From Lingula anatina (taxonomy: Eukaryota > Brachiopoda > Lingulata > Lingulida > Lingulidae): a stretch of 64,000 nt of DNA. Below the pieces are notes generated by a model. The model did no database searches. It was not told the origin of the DNA and saw nothing but the letters and a program-made list of their open reading frames with translations. The translations under genes and the position numbers were made by a program. The stretch is taken from positions 389,440 to 453,439 of the forward strand of contig NW_019774558.1 in NCBI RefSeq assembly GCF_001039355.2, read 5' to 3'. Shown here in pieces: positions 23,107 through 34,949 of the stretch (its first letter is position 1; every line of letters starts with the position of its first letter).

Positions 23107-25427
23107 TTCACTGCAAGTACACCTGTAAGAAAATGAAAAAGGTAAATAAAGATGAATAATCAGATTAGCGAGCAATGAATGGGTAAATGGATGCTCAGAC
23201 AAATCGATTGATAAAATATTTAATAAACAACAACATTAATAAAGCAGTTAATTAAGCTGAAAATTCTTCACGAAATATAATCCACGGTAAATACTGCACC
23301 CCCGAGTTTGTATAGGAGGGGGTCATATTTGTGGTGGGTATTGTGGGTATCTCTTTACATTCCCTTAAGCAGAAGTTAGAAAATTGTTTGTACACTGGAC
23401 CCAAGCATACAGGGGTATAGTGTTAACCCCAATACAACACAACCAGCGGGTCAATAAGTTAAGTGGTAGTTAATAGAGGAAGAAGCGGTGTGTAGTCATT
23501 GTGTATTTCATTGAACACACAGGTTAATATACAGGTGACTCGTGGTGTACAGGATATATGACAGTGATTTGACCGCTCAGGCGCTGATCGAGAGAATGCA
23601 TGGACGCTTGGTAGAGTGGGGGAGAGTCGTCTTGTACATGTAACGGCTGTAGGTTGCGGTCTAACCATAACCAGGGCCGCAGTTATTTTGTGGACAGTTT
23701 TGCTGAGGCACAGAACAGAGAATAGTCATCTATTTAACCGGAGACATATATCTGTTAATATCTAGTGAAAAATCAATCTGTAGCCCTGGTAGAGGGTAGT
23801 TGCGGTCCCTGGTCCATATTGGGAGGAGGACTAAGAAGTGGAATGCGTTCAAAGTTAGTCAGTGGCGTGAATGGACGAGGTGGTCAGATTTGAAAGATAG
23901 GCTAGGAGTTAATTGATTTGGAAAACATCCCATTTGATGATTCGGTTGCTTTATTAATAAGCATTGAGATTTGCTTTGGGTGGATTAGTGTACTTGCGAA
24001 TACTTTTAAAGATGGGGCGATTTTAGCATGTGAAGATGTATGTAGATATACCGCGCTGACAGTGAATTATATAGACATTTATACGACTCTTTCCAAATAT
24101 ATATTTAAAAAAAAAACAGATTCAAATTGACTGGTTTGTTCATTAAAGGTACATGTACTCTTTACATGATTTGCCTGCCAAAATCAATTTCCTTCGGGGT
24201 AAAAAGCGATTTTCTCCTACCGTCCCTGTAGTTGAATTCGATGTTTTATTTCATTTCTAATTTAATGGTCACGATTCAGTTCTACATGACTGAGTGGCCA
24301 GTCTTCCTGGTACATTTTAGAAGGTACTCTGGAAGTCAGGTACTTTTATTTGAAGGGTTTATAGATTTTAAAGATCTGAATTAGGAAATTTAAGTAGGTT
24401 TGTAGGATATGTAGACAGAGAAAACAGTGTTTTGGATTATTTTCAAACGCGCTGGATATGCCTTTATTAGCCATTGATCGTTTCTTCTTTTAGCCTGTGA
24501 CTCTTTGGGAGATCGAATAACCGCCCACAGTGTGGATTTCATCATTTTTTCAATGTGACGCTATAAGCAAGAAGAGAGGACACCATCGGGAAGGAAGTTT
24601 GAGGCCTTTTTAAAACGAGCGCCTGGACAAGTATTTGGCTATAATAAGAGGACCAGGATTTCTGTGGTACCCGTTTAATCTGCAAATATATTGGCAAGCT
24701 CTTTGGGTGGATCGCTAAAACACCTATGAAGTGACCCCTTAAGTGCCCAAAGGGCGTCCACTGTATTATGTAATCAACTTAACTTCCCAAAAGCATCATT
24801 AACTACTTCGTTCGCGACACGCCTTTCATTGTGCGTTTTGTGAACACCTTTTGAAAATCTCCAGTCTATGAATTGATTACAACTATCGCTGATACACAGG
24901 CAAACGCCATTGTCCAAGCACGCCTTTTCTTCTGCGGATTCACTGAAATAGCGTTACCGCACGGGTGTAGAATTTCTCATATACACTGCAGTTGACTACG
25001 AAACCTGAGATGCTCAAAGATGTGGTGATTGAAAAGACGTGCTGGTATCCAATAATTACCTGCGACAGGATGACAATTTTTCACTGAACTGTACAATTAA
25101 CTAACCCGTCAATGCTGGAGGTAAACGCGCCGTCACCTGCAAAGATCCGCAACAACGTTAAGGGAGGGGAAGTAAGAAGGGGATAACGGCACCACGTTGA
25201 GAGCTACCCGGATGTTTAGAGCACCGCCAGAATGATTTACGAAAATCAATGATTCCAGTGAGTTTAATCCACAGATACAATTTAACTAAGATGTGGGGAT
25301 AAAATATACAGACAGCGTTGAGAGAAGATAAACTAACATTGGAAAATCTACGAATCCACCGGATAATGTGAACTTTTCGCTTTTAAAAAATCAATTTATT
25401 CGCTATTTTAACTGATAAATTACCAAC
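23107..25427 (+). other. Upstream flank and probable 5' UTR of the glycosyltransferase gene
   Basis: No coding frame is supported. Base composition becomes less AT-rich from about 24480 towards the ATG at 25428, which fits a promoter or 5' UTR. I see no clear TATA box close to the start, so the transcription start cannot be placed. Confidence 0.4.
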
Positions 25428-25961
25428 ATGGATTCAGTCAATGTCTCCCGACGCGGAACGAGAGTGTCACAAAACTGCATGTTTATCGTTGTGTACTGTC
25501 TTCTGGGGGTCCAGTTACTTCTGACCATGCTGTACTTATCTCGCCCATCGGAAGTACAGCTACAGAAGAACCCACCTTGTATCTGCAAGAACATCAACTC
25601 GCGAGTTGGTTTCGATTACGAGGACAACCAGAGTGTGTTGAAAGCCAGGAAAAAGTTGGAGGAAGACTGCCAAGAACATCCCAATACTTTAGGTGAGAGA
25701 TGAAACTGAGACAAGACGGAAGAGGGGGTGATTTTCATTAGCTATGTGTTTTTAATAAACAAATAAATTTACATTTGTTAAAATCTATATAAATGATAAT
25801 TTTTCTATAGCTATTGAAAAAATGAAGCTTTATTTGTTTCTTAAGATGGAAAGAGGAGGGTGGTACAGAGACAGAGAATGAAATGCCACAATGAATGCAT
25901 TAACAAGGCCGGTGGTGGGTGCGTGTTTGTGTGTGTGAGCGTGCTTGCGTGCGTGCGTGCG

Positions 25962-26004
<43 letters not shown>

Positions 26005-27939
26005 GTATGAGTCACAGACAAAAAGAAAGATAGCGAGGATATTTGTGTGTGAATGAGAGGGAGAGCGAGGTCGTGTTCACAGTGAGTGAGTGAAAATAGA
26101 AAAAGAATTGTATGGTGACAAGTAGGTTGAGAAAGGGTAAGACAGAGAGTGGGGGGGGGGGGGGGTAGAATGGACGTGNNNNNNNNNNNNNNNNNNNNNN
26201 NNNNNNNNNNNNNNNNNNNNNNNNNNNNNNNNNNNNNNNNNNNNNNNNNNNNNNNNNNNNNNNNNNNNNNNNNNNNNNNNNNNNNNNNNNNNNNNNNNNN
26301 NNNNNNNNNNNNNNNNNNNNNNNNNNNNNNNNNNNNNNNNNNNNNNNNNNNNNNNNNNNNNNNNNNNNNNNNNNNNNNNNNNNNNNNNNNNNNNNNNNNN
26401 NNNNNNNNNNNNNNNNNNNNNNNNNNNNNNNNNAAAAAAAAAAAAAGAATAACTACCAAAGAAGTCTTACTTTTTAATTGGAAAACAATTGTTCGTTTTG
26501 GTCCAAAAAAAGAAAAAAAAAACGGATTTCTTGAGGTAAACTACGACTTTCCTAGATTTACCAATGGCCATTGTGTCCATAACGACATTCAAAGTTTATT
26601 TTTCTTTCACAAAAGTTTTTAAAATAATCTCTTTTGAGATTATTATGTAGGAACAGCCATCTATGAAGATCCGAGTGGTTTGATGGCAAGCACAGATTCC
26701 TGAATAATTGCAATAACCGCTGTTTTGGTGTTAAAATGGAATTTATTATATTTGTGAGTTGTTTACAATGGTTGTGAAATATGGTTGTCATACGAAGAGT
26801 TTATATCTCTTTAAGTTCAATCGCCTTTCATACATTGAATTGTAGTTGAATTTCATTCACTTGTCTGTTAGAGTCTCTCCAAACCCCAAGAGGTTTCAAG
26901 GATTTAAATTTATATTTGCTTATTATTTATTTTAATATTTATTCATTTGATATGTCCTGTTTTGTAACAGTGGGCCGCATACATGTAGACGTGAACGTGA
27001 CAGCAGACCTCAACGAACAGAAGAAAGCCATGCCAGACGTGGACTGGGGGGAGTGGAAACCTTCTAACTGTAAACCCAGGTAGGAATTGCCTGTCTTTTC
27101 TACCTGTTTTGTTTTATGAAATTGTAACTTTATAGTTGACAAATGCTGCTCCCGACATTTTAATGTATGAACATACTATTAAATTAATTATTAATATGTG
27201 CAAATGCGATCCAGGAGAGTAAAATAACTGGATTCATAGTATATGTTTCCATCCATATTTTATCAGTTATACAGTTTACTGGCGTTAAAGATGCATACAA
27301 AGTCAATTTTTTGTCACAAAAACCAACCAAATGCCAGTATATAGTTTCAAGTAGTATAACTAAGAGGATTACCAAAAGGAATTGTTTAATTTTACCCGAA
27401 AATGATATTTGAACGGATTTTTCTGCTGGCATTCTAAGCTGTATGTCAATGGGGCAGGAAAGTAGGTCACAAAAGAAGGTTAAATTTACAACCAAAAATT
27501 TAAAGAAAGGAGCAGTCTAAAGGTCTTTTATGGCTGATCAAGTGATCTATTCAGTTTATCCCTTGGCATGTCGAATTTATTTGAGTCATATAAGAATCTA
27601 GTAGAAGTGATTTACATGTGTTACAGGGAATCCACGCTCCACCGATGCTCGGTTCGTATGTACCTTTAATTATCAATATTTTTATTTATCTTTTTTTTTA
27701 ATGATGTCATTAATCACAGTTTTGTATTTGATTCTTGGTGTTTTTTCATCATTATTTTTATGACTATTTACATTTTTATTTATTCATTTATCTAACATTA
27801 GGCACAAAGTGGCAATTATCATCCCGTATCGTGACCGTTTGCCACATCTTAAAGTACAGCTGAGGTACCTCCACCCGTTATTACAGAGACAACAGGTGCA
27901 CTATAGGATATTTGTGGCAGAACAGGTAATAACCCGAGT

Positions 27940-27973
<34 letters not shown>

Positions 27974-28527
27974 GGAGGGGGAGGAGAGAGAGAGAGAGAG
28001 GAGGAGAGAGGAGGGAGGGGAGGAGAGAGAGAGAGAGAGAGAGAGAGAGGAGGGAGGGAGGAGAGAGAGAGAGAGAGAGGGNTGAATTGAATTTCTGGTG
28101 GATGGCTTCACTTTTATGGGAATATATCTTTCTATCTATCTGTCTGTCTGTCTATTTTTATAGGCAGGAGTAGGCACTTGGAACAAGGGACGCGTTATGA
28201 ACGCAGGGTATATTGAAGCCGCCAAGTTGTTCGACTTCCAGTGCGTCATCTTCCATGACGTGGATCTAGTGCCGGAGGACGATCGCAACACGTACAAATG
28301 TTTTTCTTTACCAGTTCACATGTCGTCGGCGCCAAGCCAGGATAATTACAGGTTAACTCACGATGCTGAACATGTATTTCATAAAGATGTTTATAATATA
28401 TTTTATTAAGTTTTAGATTTTAAACGTAACGACGATGTATCCATATTAAGTTATTTCTGCTATTTTGCATTTTACATTTCGTTAGATCTTGAACGCTAAA
28501 TGATGTGCTTGTAAATGATGCGCTCCC

Positions 28528-28559
<32 letters not shown>

Positions 28560-28687
28560 TTTCAGAACGCGGTACACTATTCTGGTGGGTGGAGTTATGA
28601 ATTTTCCTCGTGAGGATTTCCTGAAGCTGAACGGTTACTCGAACGAGTTCTGGGGGTGGGGCGGAGAGGACGACGACATGGCATACA

Positions 28688-28734
<47 letters not shown>

Positions 28735-29868
28735 TTGAGAGAGAGAGCTCAATAGGTTTAAATCTGAGATATTTCCGTTCTGCTACATTATGTATATCGA
28801 AGGAGCATCATTGATATAGAAACCAATTTATTTCTGTACCATCTTTATATTCAAAATTATCCTTCTTGCATAGGCCCACCGCTAGAAGCTTTACCTCTGC
28901 AATGCAGTTACGTTAAAACTAACATAATTTATTTTAACCCCAAGGATGAAAGCTTCAGCCATGGATTTTGAGCGAGTTCCACCGGAGATAGGTCGTTACA
29001 CGTCCTTAATACACGGGGACAGGGATAAAAATCCTAGAAGGTAGGCAAAAATAATAATAGCAATAATAAATAAATTATTAAAGCAAATGGTCACATTTAT
29101 AGCGATCACGCCCCCACTACGGGTCAAATTGAATTCGTTCAATGAACTAAGTTGAACGCACTTTGCGTGCTTAATAATAGAACCCTGATTTCAGCCATTG
29201 ATTAAATCTTCTTTAAGGAAATCACCCAAGGTGGTGTACAATGTGATTCTATGTGTTCGAAATGTCGTTTTAGAAAGCAGTCCATTAGTAACTAACAAAC
29301 AATGGCGAATGCACATTGTTGTGCAAAACGCCGCAATTCTTCAAAACTTATGCGAAAACAACGATAAAATTTTGTCTCCTTTATGCCAGAACTCGTGCAG
29401 TAATTAAAATAAATTGCTTCACCGCAGGCGCGGGTCTGCCATTGTTTCTGCCTCCTCTGTCCTCCAAATCCTGAGAAATCTTGTTTGATTTAACTCTTAA
29501 GCGCTACTTCACACCTCATGAGGGAGAAATTTCATCAAAGCAAAAGCTATATGCGAATTATAATTCATATCAAACATTTGAGTCCACTAGCTGTACTAGT
29601 CTGTGACCTAGATAGGTTGTCTCCTGTCCGAGTTCGACATTGTTATTTGTCCAGCATGTCATCATCATTAATGTCGTATTTACAACTATTTGGTGGTTCC
29701 CATTTATGTACAATGATCCATATACAAATGTACTTATTGTCTTTCAGAATGGCACTTCTGCAAGGCTCAAAGAAACGCCAGGCAAAAGATGGCGTCTCAT
29801 CCTTGCCCTACAGACTTCTGTCCTCATCCAATGAAAAGTTATACACACATCTCTTAGTCGCCGTGTAA
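25428..29868 (+). CDS. Beta-1,4-galactosyltransferase family (GT7) enzyme, probably a GalNAc-transferase, 341 aa
   Basis: Seven exons: 25428-25692, 26971-27079, 27802-27925, 28164-28351, 28566-28688, 28945-29040 and 29748-29868. All junctions are in frame (1026 nt with stop). It is a type II Golgi enzyme: a short cytoplasmic tail, a membrane segment at about residues 17-38, a short stem, then the catalytic domain. Family motifs are all present: IIPYRDR (131-137), the metal-binding HDVDLVPED (197-205) in which DVD replaces the classic DXD, WGWGGEDDD (258-266), and a late His (293) in LIHGDRD. NVT in the stem is a possible N-glycosylation site. The residue before VGGV is Leu235. In vertebrate B4GALT1 this is Tyr289, and its change to Leu or Ile lets the enzyme use UDP-GalNAc. 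I therefore infer transfer of GalNAc to GlcNAc termini (LacdiNAc). The length is near the family norm. Intron 1 carries an assembly gap. The start is the first ATG giving a good tail plus anchor. Confidence 0.93.
25962..26001. repeat. (GA)n microsatellite in intron 1
   Basis: About 18 GA units, preceded by GT- and GCGT-rich sequence. Confidence 0.9.
26179..26433. other. Assembly gap, 255 N
   Basis: A run of N bounded by a G-homopolymer stretch on the left and an A-homopolymer on the right, in intron 1 of the glycosyltransferase gene. No exon is missing from the frame, so the gap is probably wholly intronic repeat. Confidence 0.98.
27285..27669. mobile_element. TTAA-flanked MITE, inverted copy (piggyBac-like)
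   Basis: An element of about 380 bp in intron 2. It is bounded by TTAA on each side, with termini AGATGCATAC and GTATGTACCT. It is the reverse complement of the element at 60610-60992 along its whole length. A TTAA target duplication is characteristic of piggyBac-type transposition. There is no open frame. Confidence 0.9.
27936..28081. repeat. Interrupted GA/GGA-rich tract in intron 3
   Basis: Begins about 11 bp after the exon 3 donor and ends beside a lone N at 28082. The Arg/Glu-rich and Ser/Leu-rich frames over it are repeat artefacts. Confidence 0.95.
28689..28748. repeat. (GA)n microsatellite overlapping the exon 5 donor
   Basis: The donor GTGAGAGAGA is the first part of the GA repeat itself, so repeat-length change starts within a few bases of the splice site. 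Confidence 0.9.
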
Positions 29869-30623
29869 ACAAGGGTATATAACGATAAACAATTAATGAT
29901 TGCTTTATGTGCCAAGGGGCCCTTCGAGGGTCACGTGCGCTCCATGGTGACGCCTCGGTCAAGGTCAAGGTTTATTCGAAGGACGGCAGATACATTTTGA
30001 TGTCAGTGCTGGAATGGTTTTAAGGGCATAACCTCCTGTAATAGGCCTGCTTTAACAACGATCAGAATGATGTCTCATCCAATATTTTAACATCGGTATA
30101 TATTTATCAGAATCCACCTCTTCCAAACTGAGAATGGTTCCTGTTATGCGTGATACCAAATAATGGTGAATTCACCACTATAGTCATTCTGATGTTCATT
30201 TTGTATATTTTTTAAAACTAAACATTTGTCGCCAATGGAAATATATCTGTCTAAGCCTATCTGCGGTCCCAGGTTTTAACGATATAAAGAAGGTTGGTTT
30301 TTATGTATAGTAAGGGGACGTTGAAAAGATACATGGCAGCGCATTGTTCCTAATTAACGGAATATATATAGGCCTACCAATAAACTATGAAATCTTCTGT
30401 ATAACCATACATTTCAACTTTCCTTTTTTTGTCAGCAATGTAAAAATATTCTGGTTATACTTTGTGAAACGCATTCTTGTCATTCAAACCTGAGTATATG
30501 TCCACGCCCTATTTGTCACGTTAAAAGAGACCTTCACATAGAAATATTTCATATATATAGGGTCGATAGTAGGCTACTTTAATGTAGGCCTACCGCGCTG
30601 CGCTCCCGGCCAATGATATTTAC

Positions 30624-30660
<37 letters not shown>

Positions 30661-31555
30661 CCAAGAATTTAATACAAAACTCTTATCAATTCCATCATCA
30701 TGAAAAGTTGTAAAAACAGACTGAAATTAAAAATTTCAAATATACGTAGGCCTATTCAAAGATACTTATGAAATTAAACCAAAAAGCCTCGTGTCGTTTA
30801 TAAGCCTATATGCATTTGTAGACTCAATTTCGAACATGCCACAAATAAAATCTACTTGTTAAAAAACAAGCAGAGTGAAAGTCTTAAAACTGCGCATTCT
30901 TTGCTTACTTTCATTTATCCTTTTCTTAAAGCAAAGAAAAATTGAGTAGATATTGTCCGGGAAAAATGTAACGAATCTCTGCGGTATTTCTTCACGTAAT
31001 ACATGTACATGTACTCTTTGTAACTATATATGTGGCGTCATTTAGTCGGGGTTCGCGGCAGTAGTTTGACGCAGCTTCTGGCCTCATATTAATCCATAAG
31101 ACGCCCGTCTTAAAACTTCTAGAGTATAAATCTTTTTGTAATGTTCACAAGTCGTTCCATACAAATCGATCATTACAGCTCACTGTGTAACCGCCCACAT
31201 ACGCATGTCGTCAAACAGAGAAACGTTTTCAAAATTGGAATAAAGGAATGCTCCACAAACCAATTAATAGCCTATTTAAATGTTGCTTACAAAAGTGAAG
31301 GGATTGATCACAATTCTAATTCGCATGCTTTCCAGTAACATATACTGTGTGGTATAAACTGAACTGGGCTCAACGTTGTTGTGAACATTACGGTAGTCCA
31401 GATACAAGTATTTTTTCAAGAAAGATTTTTGTGTGAAAATAAGCGTCTACCAAATAACGATTAGCTCTAACACGGAAATAAATATTTATTCATAGAATGT
31501 CTGTGAGAGTAATGGCAATCGATTTAATATTTTGCCCACATAACTGTTTGGCTGC
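29869..31555 (+). other. 3' UTR and downstream flank of the glycosyltransferase gene
   Basis: No coding sequence is seen. From 29942 onward this DNA is repeated, with divergence, from 36579 (CCATGGTGACGCCTCGGTCA in both). It includes an (AAT)n tract at about 30626-30659, matched by one at 37175-37212. Confidence 0.6.
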
Positions 31556-31657
31556 CTGTCTCTCTATAAAACAGAACACATAACACTCTTCTAAATTCTG
31601 CCGTCACTGAAGATGAAGTTAGCTGCACTGATACTGTTGGTTGTATTATCTTTTTAA
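31455..31657 (+). pseudogene. Leader relic 1: promoter plus signal-peptide micro-ORF
   Basis: An ACGATTAG (decayed inverted CCAAT) near 31456, a TATAAAAC at 31565-31572, then CTTCTAAATTCTGCCGTCACTGAAG leading to an ATG at 31613. The layout is that of the vWA gene promoters. The ATG opens MKLAALILLVVLSF and stops at 31657. The leader resembles MKLAALVLLVAVG of gene C, but no vWA body follows. It could still be transcribed. I call it a relic. Confidence 0.7.
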
Positions 31658-32059
31658 TCAAACTAATTACAACCTAACAAAATGACACTCACACTTCATG
31701 ACTGTCTAGCTTTTATTTAGTTGAATTTACATTAACTTTTAATGTGCAATTAATGGAATCGTAACCATTTGACTTTAAAATATATGAAAATGAATGTATC
31801 TCTATGTCACGACTCTCAGAAAATGGTTTTTAAAAGTACCCCAACTTGTGACAAGCACTGTGAGGTGAAAGCTGTCACCATGTCCCCAAGCCTCAGGTTT
31901 TATTGTGAGGTGATGCACGTTTCATGGGTTGGATTGATGTGTGTATTTGGGGGGGTGGGGTGATGTTACATCCAAACGTTGCTTGAACAAAGCCGTCCAT
32001 CTGCATACCCCATACCACATGTGATACAGCGTTCGTCGCTACATATTCTACATACACGT

Positions 32060-32183
32060 TTGGCTGCCTGTCTCTCTGTAAATCAGGTAGCTACTTTTCT
32101 AAATTCTGCCGTCCTTGAAGATGAATTTAGCTGCACTGATGCTGCTAGTTGTATTATTTTTTAATCACAACCTAACAAAATGA
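32060..32183 (+). pseudogene. Leader relic 2: decayed TATA plus signal-peptide micro-ORF
   Basis: CTGTCTCTCTGTAAATCAGG stands where TATAAA would be. An ATG at 32121 opens MNLAALMLLVVLFFNHN and stops by 32183. The region after it (AATGACACTCGCACTTCATG) repeats the region after relic 1, so relics 1 and 2 are themselves a local tandem duplication of about 0.5 kb. Confidence 0.65.
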
Positions 32184-32838
32184 CACTCGCACTTCATGAC
32201 TGTCTAGCTTTTATTCAGTTGAATTTACTACAACTCCTTTAATGTGCAATTAATGGAATCGTATCCATTTGACATTAAAATATATGAAAAATGAATGTAT
32301 CTCTATGTCACGACTCTCAGAAGCTGCCACCAGGATATCAAGGTCTCAGGCTGTACTGAGAGGTGAAGCACGTTCATGGATTAGAATGACGTATATGTGT
32401 GTGTATGTGTGTGTGCTTGTTTTTAGGGGGGTATGAAGTTGCAACCAAACTTTGCCAGTTGTATCAAAAGTTGTATCAGATGTGGTATGGGACATGCAGA
32501 TGGACAAACTTCTTACAAAAGATAAACATTTAAAAAATGGCATCAGGATATATTATACAAATTTCACATACCGGTAAATGTTCTATTTATGCATTTATTT
32601 TAGTAAATTATTTACTTAAACGTTACCCGCACACTTTTCATTAATCTAAGTCAACAGGTGTCACCAGAAGCAATGGCTTAAAGGAATACCTGATGATTGT
32701 CTTGTGCAGCTATTACAATTTTGTATGCATTACAATAATCTAGATTCCAGTCTTTTGTCAAAAATTACTACAGGGAAATAAATTGTAATAAATGCAGGCC
32801 GTGTGAGTAAGTCATACATCTGTTTGGACGCCGGTCTC

Positions 32839-32846
32839 TATAAAAG
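32839..32846 (+). promoter_or_regulatory. TATA box of vWA gene A
   Basis: TATAAAAG lies 69 bp upstream of the ATG. The 60 bp between them (GCAACAGAGGAAGCCACACT and on) are nearly identical in genes B and C, which supports a short 5' UTR and start at 32908 rather than the longer frame through the promoter. Confidence 0.85.
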
Positions 32847-32907
32847 CAACAGAGGAAGCCACACTTCTATCATCTGCACGTGGACAAAGTTCTTGCCGTC
32901 ACCGAAG

Positions 32908-34949
32908 ATGAAGTTAGTCGCGCTGGTGCTGCTGGTTGCTGTTGGAATGGCCTTAAATGGTCTGGGCACTGAGGCTCTCACAGCAAAGCAGATCACCAAT
33001 GCTCTGATGGGCGGTGCTCATTCCTACTGGAATGTTTGCTTTGCTTTGGACAGCAGTGACTCCATTAACAACACTGAATGGAAAATGTCCAAATGGGCTA
33101 CCCGGGTGAGATATATGTATACTGGTCTTGGTCATTTGGCATTACACATTTCCATTTACAAAAAGAATAGAAAATAATTATTGGATTAGATTAATATTTG
33201 ATAACATTGCCCGACTGTCTGAAAAATAATCAGGGGATCAAAGCATTTCATTGTAAAACAGACAGTGTAACAGTGTTAAGATTACATGTAGACAACCAAA
33301 TATAAACTTTTTCAAATATACCACAATATAATACGTTTTTATTAAAGGCCTAATTCTACTCATTCTACGTACTAGTAGGTTGATTGCATTCAGCGAGAGT
33401 CACCGCGGAGTTGAACCGATATTTTCATCAGGAATGAGCCCGAAGACATTTTTGTAACACGTAACAATGCTTTTTGAATATTGTTTCAGGACATCCTTGC
33501 CATCATCAACAATACTCCCAGCCAGAATAGTATAGCCCTTGAGAAACATAGGATTGGTCTGGTACGTTTCTCTTCCCGGGCACAGCACATCTTCTTTCTG
33601 GGGACTTACCCGTTCTACCCACAGAATGATGCCGCTATTGCCGCCGTGCCTAAGTTAGGTAAGGTCGATGAATTTGTTAATATCAGTATACACGTAGCTC
33701 ATAATATGAACAACATTATGAACTTCACATTATCTGCTGGGTATACATACAAATACCCACATGTTCATACATACAAACATATACACACATACATACATAC
33801 ACACACACACACACACGCACACACACACACGCAAACAAACGCTGTTATGAATATTTCGACATCGAACTGCTTTATCAAAACTCGGAGTAGAAGGGTTAGG
33901 CAAAGCATTTACATCAACATGCTTCTTGATGTCGATTGCATACAAAATAATGAGTTTCCATTATCTATATTTAATGAAGTACCAAATGCCAGTATCATAA
34001 GGATCGACAGATTCAGCGACAATTATTGTTACAAATTTTAATCATTAAATGAGGTATTTGCAATATTGAAAGCGGTACTCTATTGTATGTGATCCAATAC
34101 TTACCAAATCCGTCAAAAATAATTTCATTTTAATAAACACTTCCAAAAGAAAGGAGGAGCTCTATGGCTTCATACATTTGTATATCACGTATATTCACAG
34201 GTGGTATGACGAATATTTTCGATGCTTTGGGGAGGTGTAAAGGTCAGCTTGGTTTCTCTGGCGAACGCCTAGTCTGGATGATCAGTGATGGACAGCATAA
34301 CACGTGGGGTTACCCGGTGACCAGGGCAAATGCCATGAAGAAGTATGGTGTGTACTTCCGCTACATCAAAGCCAGTTTAACGCAAATGAACAAAATTGTT
34401 CAACATAATATTTAAGTTGAGACAACAGGGCTTTATTCACGTTGGACAGCTCCATTAGCCTTATTATATTGGAAAATTATTACTGTTTTTGACAATAGCT
34501 ACTAGTTTAGGGAATTATTTGCCGATATTTATCAGCCAGTATTCTGTATATTGACAGTCAGCATAAACTCTAACGGTGAGCACACGGAATATTCGCTAGT
34601 AAACCTTAAGTTCATATTTTCTTTACCTATTGACGAAAACAAACTCTTATTTGTTTCATTGAATTATTAAAATATGTTTTTCCACTTTTTCCTTCTAATT
34701 ACTGTATATAAGTTGAGCTATTGTTTTTCCATTTTAGGAATAAAAATTTGTATCGTTGCTATTGGCAACAGTGTCAACATGCGTAAGGTAAACGCCATGG
34801 CATCGTGGATCGTTGTCAAGTACAAAGAATACGTCGATAGCACCAGCTTCAGTGTTACCTATAGGTCTACGATGTGTGTACTTAGGTATAAAACCTTTGA
34901 AGAGTACATGATTGCCACGTTTTCTGCCCGATGGAGAGTGATACCATAG
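32908..34949 (+). CDS. vWA gene A: secreted single-domain von Willebrand factor A protein, 241 aa
   Basis: Exons 32908-33105, 33490-33658, 34201-34347 and 34738-34949 (phases 0, 1, 1). A signal peptide (MKLVALVLLVAVGMA) leads to one vWA domain that fills the rest. The MIDAS metal site is complete: DSSDS (D48, S50, S52), Thr126 in GGMTN and Asp152 in MISDG. Core strands are visible as YWNVCFALD, HRIGLVRFS, RLVWMISDG and IKICIVAIG. Cysteines lie in the first strand (44), after the Thr (135), in KICIV and near MCVLRY. vWA domains with an intact MIDAS bind protein ligands through a divalent cation; the ligand here is unknown. Compared with C and D the C-terminus is cut by a TAG where D has TGG, removing about 13 residues. 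It has an insertion in exon 4 (KYKEYVDSTSFSVTYRST). AATAAA near 35075 may be the poly-A signal. Confidence 0.88.
33381..33412. mobile_element. Remnant of intron-1 MITE in gene A
   Basis: Only the right terminal arm (TGATTGCATTCAGCGAGAGT to CGGAGTT) survives. Genes B, C and D hold the full element of about 150-160 bp at the same place, so A has lost the left arm and centre. Confidence 0.8.
33740..33845. repeat. CA/ATAC-rich repeat in intron 2 of gene A
   Basis: Imperfect ACAT and CACA repeats. The same intron position in B (40700-40790), C (47970-48055), D (53880-54005) and E (59468-59506) carries a comparable tract, inherited and then resized. Confidence 0.85.

Noticed and set aside
27809-28090. 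Glu/Arg-rich extension of the glycosyltransferase frame
   Set aside because: It is read-through of exon 3 into the intronic GA microsatellite. The donor at 27925 and exon 4 motifs show the real join.
32803-32907. N-terminal extension of vWA genes A and B through the promoter frame
   Set aside because: The longer frame crosses the TATA box. The conserved ATG 69 bp downstream opens a clean signal peptide in all five genes.
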